Source: Ruegeria atlantica (GTDB lineage: Bacteria; Pseudomonadota; Alphaproteobacteria; Rhodobacterales; Rhodobacteraceae). Taken from it: a stretch of DNA of 64,000 nt. How positions within the stretch are numbered: position 1 is the stretch's first letter; each line of letters begins with the position of its first letter. Below are positions 1 to 7,691 of this stretch, in pieces. The translations under genes and the position numbers were made by a program. The notes under the pieces were generated by a model that was given only the letters and a program-made list of their open reading frames with translations, searched no databases and was not told the origin of the DNA. The stretch spans positions 62,001 to 126,000 of the forward strand of contig NZ_WQFE01000002.1 in assembly GCF_013033965.1 (NCBI RefSeq). The letters are read 5' to 3'.

Positions 1-2
1 TC

Positions 3-260
3 GCGGCGGCGATTCACATCCGGTTCGGTTTGCCTGCTGCGGTGCCGAAAACGGTGAAACGGCAGATCAAGAAGGCCGACAAAATCAGCGCTTGGATGGA
101 GGCAACGCAGATTGCAGGGTTTTCCGAGGCCGAAGCGACAAAGTTCTTTGGTCGCCCAGATAAGGCAGTGTTGGAGGGGTTGGCGATCACGTTACGCCCG
201 CCAGTTGAAGTGCGGCGGGCGTATTTGGAGCGGCATGGAGTATTGCTGACTCGGCTTTAG
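3..260 (+). CDS. HD-domain phosphohydrolase, C-terminal fragment
   Basis: Only the last 85 or so residues are in the window; the reading frame is open to the left edge, so the true start lies outside. The visible part begins A-A-A-I-H-I-R-F-G-L-P and carries the K-K-A-D-K-I-S-A and E-A-T-Q-I-A-G-F segments typical of the C-terminal half of YfbR-like HD hydrolases in Rhodobacteraceae. The metal-binding H..HD residues would lie upstream and cannot be checked. Members of this family hydrolyse nucleotide monophosphates, so the substrate here is inferred only. The stop overlaps the convergent VOC gene by 4 nt. Confidence 0.6.
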   Translation, partial: AAAIHIRFGLPAAVPKTVKRQIKKADKISAWMEATQIAGFSEAEATKFFGRPDKAVLEGLAITLRPPVEVRRAYLERHGVLLTRL

Positions 261-628
261 CCGAATACGTAAAAACACAGCTTGTTGCCGTCCAGATCGC
301 GAGCATAGGCACCGTAGAACCGATCAGGGACGCGCTGCCCGGGTTCTCCTTCATCTGTGGCTCCCAAGCTGATTGCCTTCTCGTAAAGCGCCTTGGCTTC
401 ATCCTTGCAGTCTGCTGCAAAAGCAACCATTCCACCGTTGCCAGTCGCGCAGGCTTCGCCATCGTAGGGTGTGCAAACGGCAAGCATGGGAGCTGACGGG
501 TCATTTCCGATGAAAGCGATGCGACCAGCGTCGATCACAACTTTTGCGCCCTTGTCCGCAAACAGTGTCGTGTAAAATCTTTTAGCGCGCTCCAAGTCCG
601 AAACGCCGATGGTCACATAGCCGATCAT
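257..628 (-). CDS. VOC (glyoxalase/bleomycin-resistance fold) family protein
   Basis: A 123-residue single-domain protein. The N-terminus (G-Y-V-T-I-G-V-S-D-L-E-R-A-K-R-F-Y) is the classic first beta-strand and helix of the vicinal oxygen chelate fold, and the C-terminus (Y-A-R-D-L-D-G-N-K-L-C-F) is the matching last strand. The family includes glyoxalase I, dioxygenases and antibiotic-binding proteins; nothing here identifies a substrate. The usual first metal histidine is replaced (Y-V-T-I-G), so a metal-independent or binding role is possible. It is convergent with the HD gene and transcribed alone, with 122 bp between it and the secreted-protein gene upstream. Confidence 0.75.
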   Translation of the reverse strand: MIGYVTIGVSDLERAKRFYTTLFADKGAKVVIDAGRIAFIGNDPSAPMLAVCTPYDGEACATGNGGMVAFAADCKDEAKALYEKAISLGATDEGEPGQRVPDRFYGAYARDLDGNKLCFYVFG

Positions 629-750
629 TCTTTTGTCCTGTTTTGACGATGATTATTCCAAGCTGAAACTTGTTCGGGCACTCCGTATTATCAAGTCACG
701 ATGCGGTGACGCGGGAGGTCCGACGTGCATTGAGTCCGCTGAAACCCAAG

Positions 751-1137
751 TTATTCAGAGTAACCAGTTACTACTCGGTCGATAAAGACGCATTCATAAC
801 CGTCCGAGGCAGGCCTACATGACAGATTTAGAAGTTCATCCAGCATCAATTCCGTTTCATCTCGACTTACGAAGAACGCATTGTCTTCACGGGCCTCATT
901 GAACCTTACTCGAAATAGCCAATCGTGTCTTTCGGTCCGAAAACGCTGCGCTTCATAGTACATGTTACCGCAGCTACTTGTCAGTAGCGCAGTTTCACAT
1001 TGCCCATCTGTACATAGATCAACTTTTCTTGGGTGAGAGGCAAAAGTGGGATTGCCGAGATCAATGCATGCTGATGACGCTTCAGAGGAAGAAACAGCTA
1101 AAACTGCTACCGTTAGGACCGGAAGCCACAGCTTCAA
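751..1137 (-). CDS. Small secreted cysteine-containing protein, translationally coupled to regA
   Basis: I do not recognise this 128-residue protein. Residues 1-23 form a clear Sec signal peptide (K-L-W then a hydrophobic run ending A-S-S-A). The mature part has six cysteines (about positions 24, 42, 47, 56, 107 and 115), consistent with disulfides in the periplasm. The start is TTG at 1137, overlapping the regA stop as TTGA, so it is probably translated by ribosomes leaving regA. That makes it the third gene of a senC-regA operon. In Rhodobacter a different gene (hvrA) follows regA. Function unknown; a periplasmic redox or copper-related role would suit the context but is inference. Confidence 0.6.
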   Translation of the reverse strand: MKLWLPVLTVAVLAVSSSEASSACIDLGNPTFASHPRKVDLCTDGQCETALLTSSCGNMYYEAQRFRTERHDWLFRVRFNEAREDNAFFVSRDETELMLDELLNLSCRPASDGYECVFIDRVVTGYSE

Positions 1138-1688
1138 CGCGGACTACGCTTCGCCAAAATCCGCTGCAGCGTCCGCCGATGCATGTTCAGCCGCCGCGCA
1201 GTCTCGGATACGTTCCGATCACACAGCTCATAAACCCGCTGGATATGCTCCCAACGAACACGGTCCGCGCTCATGGGGTTTTCCGGGGGCGGGGGCAGCT
1301 CGTCGCCCTTGGCCAGCAGCGCATTGGTGATGTCGGTGGCGTCGGCGGGTTTGGACAGATAGTCAGTCGCGCCGATCTTGACGGCGGCCACGGCTGTGGC
1401 AATCGCGCCGTAACCGGTTAGAACTACAACCCGGCTGTCAGGGCGTTTCTCGCGCAACACTTCAACGACATCGAGACCATTGCCGTCCTCAAGCCGCAGA
1501 TCAACGACGGCATAGGCGGGCGGGCGGGCAGTTGAAATTGCGCGGCCAGCGGCGACGGACCCTGCGGTTTCAACTTCGAACCCGCGTTTCTCCATCGCTT
1601 TGGCCAGACGTCTCAGAAACGGTTCGTCATCGTCCACCAAAAGCAGGGATTTATCGGGGCCGATGTCGAGGTCAGAGCTGTCCGCCAT
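1134..1688 (-). CDS. regA: RegA/PrrA redox response regulator
   Basis: 184 residues. An N-terminal receiver domain has acidic residues V-D-D-D-E at 18-22, phospho-acceptor D63 (V-V-D-L-R-L) and K113 (S-K-P-A). A short proline-rich linker (P-P-P-P-E-N-P) leads to a C-terminal Fis-type helix-turn-helix, about 145-184, with N-V-S-E-T-A-R-R-L-N-M-H-R-R-T-L-Q-R. This architecture is diagnostic of RegA/PrrA/ActR, which activates or represses respiration, photosynthesis and carbon or nitrogen fixation genes when phosphorylated by RegB. The cognate kinase is encoded divergently at 2488, with senC upstream of regA. Confidence 0.95.
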   Translation of the reverse strand: MADSSDLDIGPDKSLLLVDDDEPFLRRLAKAMEKRGFEVETAGSVAAGRAISTARPPAYAVVDLRLEDGNGLDVVEVLREKRPDSRVVVLTGYGAIATAVAAVKIGATDYLSKPADATDITNALLAKGDELPPPPENPMSADRVRWEHIQRVYELCDRNVSETARRLNMHRRTLQRILAKRSPR

Positions 1689-1721
1689 ATTCTGTTCTTT
1701 CCGCTATTTCACGCCTTTGGC

Positions 1722-1729
1722 TTAACCAT
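1722..1729 (+). promoter_or_regulatory. Possible CtrA half-site TTAACCAT between senC and regA
   Basis: The octamer TTAACCAT occurs in the 86-bp gap between the senC stop and the regA start. It matches the half-site reported for CtrA in Rhodobacterales. No second TTAA lies at the N7 spacing, so this is a single half-site and could be chance. Confidence 0.3.
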
Positions 1730-1774
1730 GAGTAATAGCAGCGCCATCCCAAAGGTCAAACAACCCGTCACGTT

Positions 1775-2395
1775 CTAGATCTTGTCCAGAAAACAGCCGA
1801 CCTTGTCAGCCATCTGTTCACCTGTGTCATCCCGATTGAAAAACTCGATGAACCCTTCTTCGGGCGTGACCAAGTAGGTAAAGGTCGAATGGTCGACCAG
1901 ATAGTACTCATCGCTTTTGTCATGGGCCTTGTAATAGGTCTTGTAGGCCTGGCTTGCCGCCTTGACCTGTTCGGGCGTGCCGGTCAGCGCGATGGTTTTG
2001 CCACCCAGGTTAAAGGCATAGTCCGCCACCACCTCGGTTGTGTCACGGTCCGGGTCGATTGAGATGAACAAAGGAGTCACCGACTGGCCGCGTTCAGCCA
2101 AGATATCCACCGCTTCGGCGTTGCGGGACATGTCAAACGGGCAGACATCGGGGCAGAAGGTATAGCCGAAATACACAAGCGTCGGCTCGGTGATCACATC
2201 CTTGTCGGTGACCGTTTCGCCCTTGCCGTTGATCAGTTCGAACGGGCCACCAATAGCCGCCGCACCGCCTGCGATCTGACTGGTCCGGCATTGCGCGAAC
2301 TTGTCGTCCGATCCGGCACCGCGCGTCAGCAGCCACATGGCCCCAAGGCCAACGGCCAGAACAACGGTTGCGAGGATGGCATAAAGACGGACCAT
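1775..2395 (-). CDS. senC: SCO1/SenC copper chaperone (PrrC)
   Basis: 206 residues from the ATG at 2395 (M-V-R-L-Y-A). Residues 4-24 form a membrane anchor; the thioredoxin-fold domain faces the periplasm. Copper ligands are visible: C81 and C85 in T-F-C-P-D-V-C-P and H169 in V-D-H-S. SenC/PrrC delivers copper to the CuA or CuB site of cytochrome oxidase and in Rhodobacter influences signalling to RegB. It sits upstream of regA in one leftward operon, divergent from regB. A longer reading to 2494 would run into regB and lacks a signal-like start, so the shorter form is preferred. Confidence 0.92.
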   Translation of the reverse strand: MVRLYAILATVVLAVGLGAMWLLTRGAGSDDKFAQCRTSQIAGGAAAIGGPFELINGKGETVTDKDVITEPTLVYFGYTFCPDVCPFDMSRNAEAVDILAERGQSVTPLFISIDPDRDTTEVVADYAFNLGGKTIALTGTPEQVKAASQAYKTYYKAHDKSDEYYLVDHSTFTYLVTPEEGFIEFFNRDDTGEQMADKVGCFLDKI

Positions 2396-2487
2396 GACAT
2401 CAATCCTGACATAAGAGGGGTTGTTGATCGTTTCGGCCGGGACACCTATCAAGAAGTTCAGCCGATGCAACAGGACATAATCGACCG

Positions 2488-3885
2488 ATGGCAAATTCCA
2501 ACATCACATTATGGCGCGGCCAGGAACGCAGCAGCTGGATCCGGTTGCGAACTCTGATCCTGTTACGTTGGGTTGCCATCTTCGGACAGATCACAGCGAT
2601 CACCGTCGCGCAGCAGACATATGACATCCAGCTGGACGCGACCCTGTGCTATCTGGCGATCGGAATCTCGATCATGGGGAACCTGACTGCGATCCTGCTG
2701 TTTCCCCGCAATAAACGCCTGTCCGAGTTCGAAAACTTTCTGATGGTGCTGTTTGACCTGCTCCAGCTGACCATTCTGCTGTATTTGACCGGCGGGTTGA
2801 ACAACCCCTTTGCGCTGTTGCTGGTGGGGCCTGTCACGATTTCCGCCAGCGTCATGAGCACGCGATCTACGCTGATTATCGGGGGTGTGGCCATTGTCCT
2901 GACCACCCTTTTGGCCGAATTCCATCTACCCCTGCGCACCGGACTGGGGGCTGAGCTGGACATCCCCGACATTTTGTTGTTCGGGAACTGGGCTGCAATC
3001 GTCATCGCGATTGTATTTCTGGGCGCCTATTCGCATCGCGTCAGCTCTGAGGTGCAGTCCATGTCCGAAGCGCTGGCCGCCACCCATATGGCGCTGGCGC
3101 GCGAACAGAAGCTGACCGATCTGGGCGGCGTGGTTGCTGCCGCCGCGCATGAGCTGGGCACGCCTCTGGCGACGATCAAACTGGCCAGTTCCGAGTTGAT
3201 TGAGGAACTGGACGACCGGCCCGACCTGATCGAAGACGCCGCCCTGATCCGGGAACAGGCAAACCGCTGTCGGGATATCCTGCGGGATATGGGCCGAGCC
3301 GGCAAAGACGATCTGCATTTGCGGCAAGCCCCGCTTTCGACCGTGGTGCACGAAGCGGCCGAGCCGCATATCAACCGCGGCAAGACGGTTCATTTCGAGG
3401 AGGGTCCGGCCGAAGATGGCGATGTCCAGCAGCCCTCGATCCTGCGCAAGCCCGAGATCATTCACGGCCTGCGCAATCTTATCCAGAACGCTGTGGATTT
3501 TTCGCGTGACAATGTCTGGGTCGAGGCGGAATGGTCCACCAAACAGATCACCGTCAGTATCATGGATGACGGTCGCGGATATCCGTCTCAGATGATCGGC
3601 CGGATCGGCGATCCTTTCATGCGCCGCCGCCGCAGTGAGACCGACAAAAGGACACGCCCGGAATATGAGGGTATGGGCCTTGGTCTTTTCATTGCCAAAA
3701 CACTGCTTGAGCGCAGCGGAGCAGAGCTGGATTTTGCCAACGGTTCGGACCCGTACCAAACGCTGTCGGATAACCCTGATCGCCGAGGCGCGATTGTCAA
3801 AGTAACCTGGCCACGTAACCTTGTGGATGCGCAAACCGGCGATACGCCCGTGCCTTCGGGCGTGAACCAACGGTTCCAGACCTGA
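2488..3885 (+). CDS. regB: RegB/PrrB redox-sensing histidine kinase
   Basis: 465 residues with six predicted membrane helices in residues 20-180. The quinone-binding heptapeptide G-G-L-N-N-P-F is at 102-108. The H-box A-A-H-E-L-G-T-P has phospho-accepting H221. The redox-active cysteine is C261 (N-R-C-R-D-I-L). The ATPase N-box is near 330-339, D-D-G-R-G-Y-P at 360-366 and G-M-G-L-G-L at 395-400. RegB autophosphorylates under reducing conditions and is inhibited by oxidised ubiquinone and Cys oxidation. Gene order regB | senC-regA matches Rhodobacter. No good Shine-Dalgarno precedes the ATG; a CATAAT at 2476-2481 would place transcription initiation near the start codon, so a leaderless mRNA is possible. 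Confidence 0.95.
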   Translation: MANSNITLWRGQERSSWIRLRTLILLRWVAIFGQITAITVAQQTYDIQLDATLCYLAIGISIMGNLTAILLFPRNKRLSEFENFLMVLFDLLQLTILLYLTGGLNNPFALLLVGPVTISASVMSTRSTLIIGGVAIVLTTLLAEFHLPLRTGLGAELDIPDILLFGNWAAIVIAIVFLGAYSHRVSSEVQSMSEALAATHMALAREQKLTDLGGVVAAAAHELGTPLATIKLASSELIEELDDRPDLIEDAALIREQANRCRDILRDMGRAGKDDLHLRQAPLSTVVHEAAEPHINRGKTVHFEEGPAEDGDVQQPSILRKPEIIHGLRNLIQNAVDFSRDNVWVEAEWSTKQITVSIMDDGRGYPSQMIGRIGDPFMRRRRSETDKRTRPEYEGMGLGLFIAKTLLERSGAELDFANGSDPYQTLSDNPDRRGAIVKVTWPRNLVDAQTGDTPVPSGVNQRFQT

Positions 3886-3919
3886 ATTGACTTGGGTGCA
3901 TTGGTTGAGGCCTCATAGG

Positions 3920-3938
3920 TTAAGACCCCGTTAACCAT
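3920..3938 (+). promoter_or_regulatory. CtrA-binding site, TTAA-N7-TTAACCAT
   Basis: TTAA at 3920-3923, seven bases, then TTAACCAT at 3931-3938. This fits the full alphaproteobacterial CtrA consensus TTAA-N7-TTAA and its extended half-site. It lies 46 bp before the start of the DivL-like gene, in a 98-bp gap after regB, so it is well placed to control transcription from a promoter internal to the regB-divL run. Occupancy is inferred from sequence only. Confidence 0.65.
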
Positions 3939-3983
3939 TAAGGCGCATAGTGCCGTTTCGTGGTTTCGCGCACCGGAGGGCGC

Positions 3984-5492
3984 ATGGTCGACTGGATTAT
4001 TCTGGCCATAATCGGCCTGGTTTCCGCAAGTCTTGCAGTTCAGTGGCTGCTGCCGCGCCGGCGGGCCCGAGGGGACAACTTTGGCCTGTCCTCACCTGCA
4101 TCAATGTTCGATGCGGCGTTCCTGTTCGATGGGGATCGACTTATCAGCCATTCGGACATCGCACTGGAAGGGTTCGAGCAAGTTCGCGACTGGGCTGATC
4201 TGTGCCGGTTGCTGCACAGGGACTTTCCAACCTTCCCTGAAACGCCTGACCGGGTCCGGCGTGAAGGCAATCTGGTCATCCCAGCCATCGACTGTACGGT
4301 TGAACGCGACGTTCTGTGTGAATGGATAGACGGCATTGTGCGCGTTCAACTGCGCGACCGGACTGACTGCCCGTCAATGACCCAAAGCGCATCAAATGAT
4401 CCAAACCGCCTTGCCATGGAAAAGGCGCCCTACCCTGTTTGGCTGCTGGACCATCAGGGCAATGTGCGCTGGTGCAATGCCGCTTATATTTCGCTGGTGC
4501 GCAAAGTGCGGGATCAGGACACAGACCTGACTGCGCCGCTGTTTCCGGTCCCCGATGACGACCAAAGGTTAAGCACAAAGGCCCGCGTCTCAATTTCCTC
4601 GGAATTCAGTGACAACAAGCTGTGGTTCGATCTTACCATTGTGGACCACCCCGAAGGCCACCTGTCCTATGCCGTCGACATCAACGCAATCGTCGAGGCG
4701 GAAATGGCGCAGCGCAAGTTCGTTCAGACCATGACTAAAACCTTTGCGCAACTTTCCATCGGGTTGGCGATTTTTGACCGCAACCGCCAGTTGGCGCTGT
4801 TCAACCCGGCCCTGATCGACCTGACCACCCTCCCCCCGGATTTCCTGAGCTGTCGCCCCAGCCTGTCCAGCTTTTTCGATCGCCTTCGGGACCAGCATAT
4901 GATGCCCGAACCCAAAAACTATCGCAGCTGGCGCAGTCAGATGAACGACCTGCTTGAGGCGGCAGAGGACGGAAACTATCAAGAGACATGGTCTCTGCCT
5001 TCGGGGTCGGTATATTCGGTCAGCGGCCGTCCTCACCCCGACGGCGCTGTGGCATTTCTGATCGAAGACATCACCGCCGAGATCACCCTGACCCGCAGGT
5101 TCCGCTCGGAGATGGATCTGATGCAATCCATTCTGGACAAACTGGCCGACGCCATCGCCGTCTTCAGCGACGACGGTACGCTGGCATTTACCAATTTCGC
5201 CTACCAACAGCTCTGGGGGGATACCGGCGACGCCGGGTTTGACGCAGACACCGTTCTTGAAGTGACCAGAAACTGGCAGGAACACTGCACAGCGACTCCG
5301 ATCCTTGGCGAAATTCGCGAATTTGTTGAGGCGCGGGACAATCGCGCCGAATGGTCGGGTGTTATCTATCTGCGAAACGGCGCCCAGGTGCTATGCACGG
5401 TCAGCCCGATGCAGAATGGTGCCACCATCGTTCGTTTCTCCGTCGATCGTGACGTATCAATGCAGCAAGAGGCGCAGCAGATCAGCGCCTGA
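3984..5492 (+). CDS. divL: DivL-like membrane-anchored multi-PAS protein without kinase domain
   Basis: 502 residues from the ATG at 3984, preceded by GGAGGG at 3975-3980. One N-terminal membrane segment (residues 4-23) is followed by an R-R-R-A-R stop-transfer. Three PAS-like segments follow: around 140-220 (Y-P-V-W-L-L-D-H-Q-G-N-V), around 255-360 (S-I-G-L-A-I-F-D-R-N-R) and around 380-470 (A-D-A-I-A-V-F-S-D-D-G). No H-box or ATPase motifs are present; the protein ends after the last PAS. A PAS-only DivL that modulates the CckA-ChpT-CtrA relay has been described in Rhodobacter capsulatus; I assign this gene to it on architecture and on position beside regB. The symbol is therefore provisional. 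The CtrA box upstream supports the link. Confidence 0.6.
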   Translation: MVDWIILAIIGLVSASLAVQWLLPRRRARGDNFGLSSPASMFDAAFLFDGDRLISHSDIALEGFEQVRDWADLCRLLHRDFPTFPETPDRVRREGNLVIPAIDCTVERDVLCEWIDGIVRVQLRDRTDCPSMTQSASNDPNRLAMEKAPYPVWLLDHQGNVRWCNAAYISLVRKVRDQDTDLTAPLFPVPDDDQRLSTKARVSISSEFSDNKLWFDLTIVDHPEGHLSYAVDINAIVEAEMAQRKFVQTMTKTFAQLSIGLAIFDRNRQLALFNPALIDLTTLPPDFLSCRPSLSSFFDRLRDQHMMPEPKNYRSWRSQMNDLLEAAEDGNYQETWSLPSGSVYSVSGRPHPDGAVAFLIEDITAEITLTRRFRSEMDLMQSILDKLADAIAVFSDDGTLAFTNFAYQQLWGDTGDAGFDADTVLEVTRNWQEHCTATPILGEIREFVEARDNRAEWSGVIYLRNGAQVLCTVSPMQNGATIVRFSVDRDVSMQQEAQQISA

Positions 5493-5533
5493 ACCGGGTT
5501 GCAGCCGACCGGGCACGGGGCCATTGTGGCGCC

Positions 5534-6007
5534 ATGACCAAATCGCCCTGCCTGATCACTTTGAATTCGCCCGAGGAAACTGCGGAATTCGCTGCTCGCG
5601 TCGGTACAGAACTGCGATCCGGGGATATCCTTTTGCTTAAGGGTGAGATCGGCAGTGGCAAAACCCATTTTGCCCGCAGCTTGATCCAGTCGCTGATGGC
5701 CGAGCCCGAGGATGTGCCCTCGCCCACATTCACGCTGGTTCAGGCCTACGACACACCGGTCGGGGAAATCTGGCACTGCGACCTGTACCGTCTAAGCGCT
5801 GTTGAAGAGGTCGAAGAACTGGGGCTGACCGAGGCGTTTGACACCGCAATCTGTTTGATTGAATGGCCGGACAAATTGGGGCCATTGAATCCGGATTCGG
5901 CTGCGACCCTGTCATTTGAAACAGACCCTAACATGACTGACATACGCCACCTGACCCTGTCCTGGTCAGATCCGAAATGGCCCGCAAAACTAAGGATTCC
6001 AGCATGA
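5534..6007 (+). CDS. tsaE: tRNA threonylcarbamoyladenosine biosynthesis ATPase TsaE
   Basis: 157 residues with P-loop G-E-I-G-S-G-K-T at 37-44 and the family motif S-P-T-F-T-L-V at 63-69, followed by H-C-D-L-Y-R-L. TsaE is the ATPase that recycles the TsaB-TsaD complex making t6A37 on ANN-decoding tRNAs. Length is normal. The stop overlaps the following amgK start as ATGA, a sign of translational coupling. tsaE next to amgK-murU is common in alphaproteobacteria. Confidence 0.95.
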   Translation: MTKSPCLITLNSPEETAEFAARVGTELRSGDILLLKGEIGSGKTHFARSLIQSLMAEPEDVPSPTFTLVQAYDTPVGEIWHCDLYRLSAVEEVEELGLTEAFDTAICLIEWPDKLGPLNPDSAATLSFETDPNMTDIRHLTLSWSDPKWPAKLRIPA

Positions 6008-7008
6008 CAAATAGGGCGGTATTGGCCGAAGCGCTGATTGCGCAGACCGCATGGGCCAACGCAAAGCGTGCACCGCTGGCTGGGGATGCCTCGAACCGCC
6101 GGTACGAACGGTTGACCGATCCGGAAACTGGCAAGACCGCGGTGTTAATGGATTCGCCCCCGGGTAAGGCAGAAAATGTCGAAGACTTTGCCCGAGTGGC
6201 CGAATACCTTCGGTCCCTTGGCCTGAGCGCCCCCGAGATTTATGCCGAGGACTCGCATTACGGTTTCCTGTTGCTCGAAGACCTCGGAGACGACCTTTTT
6301 GCACGTGTTCTTTCACAAACCCCCGGAATGGAACGCGAGCTTTATGAGGTTGCAACGGATGTGCTGATCGACCTTCACAACGCACCAAGCCTGTCTTTGC
6401 CGTCCTATGATCCGACCCTGATGACGGAACTGGCCGCGCTGTCCTTTACCAAATATGCGCAGGCCGTTCTGGGCACGCACGACTCCGATGCGCGTAACCG
6501 GTTCGAAAACCGGTTCTCGGACATTCTGCACCGGGAAACTTCGGGGACCAAAGTTGTTGTGCTGCGTGACTATCACGCCGAAAACCTGATCTGGCTGCCG
6601 GATCGCGACGGGGTTAAACGCGCTGGTTTGTTGGACTTTCAAACCGCGATGTTAGGCCACCCGGCCTATGATCTGGTATCGTTGCTGCAAGATGTGCGTC
6701 GCGATGTTTCACTCGGAACCGAAATGCGGATGGTGAACCGCTATATCGCCGCAACCGGAGTGAATGATCATGATTTCCGCACTGCCTACGCTGTTTTGGG
6801 CACACAGCGAAACCTGCGCATTCTGGGCGTCTTTGCCCGGCTGGCAACCGAGCGCGGCAAACCCGGTTACGTCGATCTGATTCCGGCAACCTGGGCGCAT
6901 GTGATGCGGGATCTGGAACACCCCGCACTGGTTGCCGTCGCCGACCTGCTGCGCGAGGCCCTGCCCCCACCGACCCCTGAAAACCTGGACAGGCTCAGAC
7001 AGAAATGA
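6004..7008 (+). CDS. amgK: N-acetylmuramate/N-acetylglucosamine anomeric kinase AmgK
   Basis: 334 residues from the ATG at 6004. It has the aminoglycoside-phosphotransferase fold: catalytic loop R-D-Y-H-A-E-N at 188-194 and metal-binding D-F-Q at 211-213. Followed directly by a MurU-type nucleotidyltransferase (overlap 4 nt), it fits AmgK, which phosphorylates the anomeric carbon of MurNAc or GlcNAc in the fosfomycin-bypassing peptidoglycan recycling route known from Pseudomonas and Caulobacter. Family membership is certain; the specific activity is inferred from the pairing. Confidence 0.85.
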   Translation: MTNRAVLAEALIAQTAWANAKRAPLAGDASNRRYERLTDPETGKTAVLMDSPPGKAENVEDFARVAEYLRSLGLSAPEIYAEDSHYGFLLLEDLGDDLFARVLSQTPGMERELYEVATDVLIDLHNAPSLSLPSYDPTLMTELAALSFTKYAQAVLGTHDSDARNRFENRFSDILHRETSGTKVVVLRDYHAENLIWLPDRDGVKRAGLLDFQTAMLGHPAYDLVSLLQDVRRDVSLGTEMRMVNRYIAATGVNDHDFRTAYAVLGTQRNLRILGVFARLATERGKPGYVDLIPATWAHVMRDLEHPALVAVADLLREALPPPTPENLDRLRQK

Positions 7009-7691
7009 CCCAAGACCCCGAAGCCGTCATGCTGTTTGCAGCCGGGTTTGGCACCCGTATGGGCCTTTTGACCCAAAAACAGCCCAAACCATTGATCGAA
7101 GTGGCCGGCAGGCCTCTGATTGATCACGCATTGGATCTGGTGGATGACGTGCGCCCCAAGCGCATAGTGGCCAACCTGCATTATCTGCCAGACCAGCTTG
7201 AGGCTCACCTGTCCCCAAAGGGTGTTCTGCTTTCGCATGAGGCCCCGGATATACTGGAAACTGGCGGCGGGATACGTGCCGCATTGCCTTTGCTGGGCCC
7301 GCACCCGGTCTATACCCTGAACCCCGACGCGATCTGGTCAGGACCGAACCCTTTGGCAATGCTCCGCACGGCGTGGAATCCTGACCACATGGACGCGCTG
7401 TTGATGTGTATTCCGGTGGGTCAAACTGTCGGGCACACAGGGAAGGGCGATTTCACAGCTGATGAAACAGGGCGGATCGTGCGTGGTGGAGAGCTGATCT
7501 ACGGTGGCGCGCAGATCATGAAAACCGACGGATTGATGGATATACGCGAGAAGGCGTTCTCATTGAACGTGCTCTGGGACCGGTTGCAGCAGCAAGATCG
7601 TCTGTTTGCCCTCACCTATCCGGGACGCTGGTGTGATGTCGGCCACCCCAAGGGGATCACTTTGGCCGAAGGGCTCATTGCCGATGTTTGA
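7005..7691 (+). CDS. murU: N-acetylmuramate alpha-1-phosphate uridylyltransferase MurU
   Basis: 228 residues. The nucleotidyltransferase signature A-A-G-F-G-T-R-M is at 12-19, with the P-K-P-L lysine at 28. It lacks the long C-terminal left-handed helix of GlmU or RmlA, as expected for MurU. It would convert the AmgK product MurNAc-1-phosphate to UDP-MurNAc, feeding the cytoplasmic peptidoglycan precursor pool without de novo synthesis. It overlaps amgK by 4 nt and addB by 8 nt. Confidence 0.87.
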   Translation: MTQDPEAVMLFAAGFGTRMGLLTQKQPKPLIEVAGRPLIDHALDLVDDVRPKRIVANLHYLPDQLEAHLSPKGVLLSHEAPDILETGGGIRAALPLLGPHPVYTLNPDAIWSGPNPLAMLRTAWNPDHMDALLMCIPVGQTVGHTGKGDFTADETGRIVRGGELIYGGAQIMKTDGLMDIREKAFSLNVLWDRLQQQDRLFALTYPGRWCDVGHPKGITLAEGLIADV

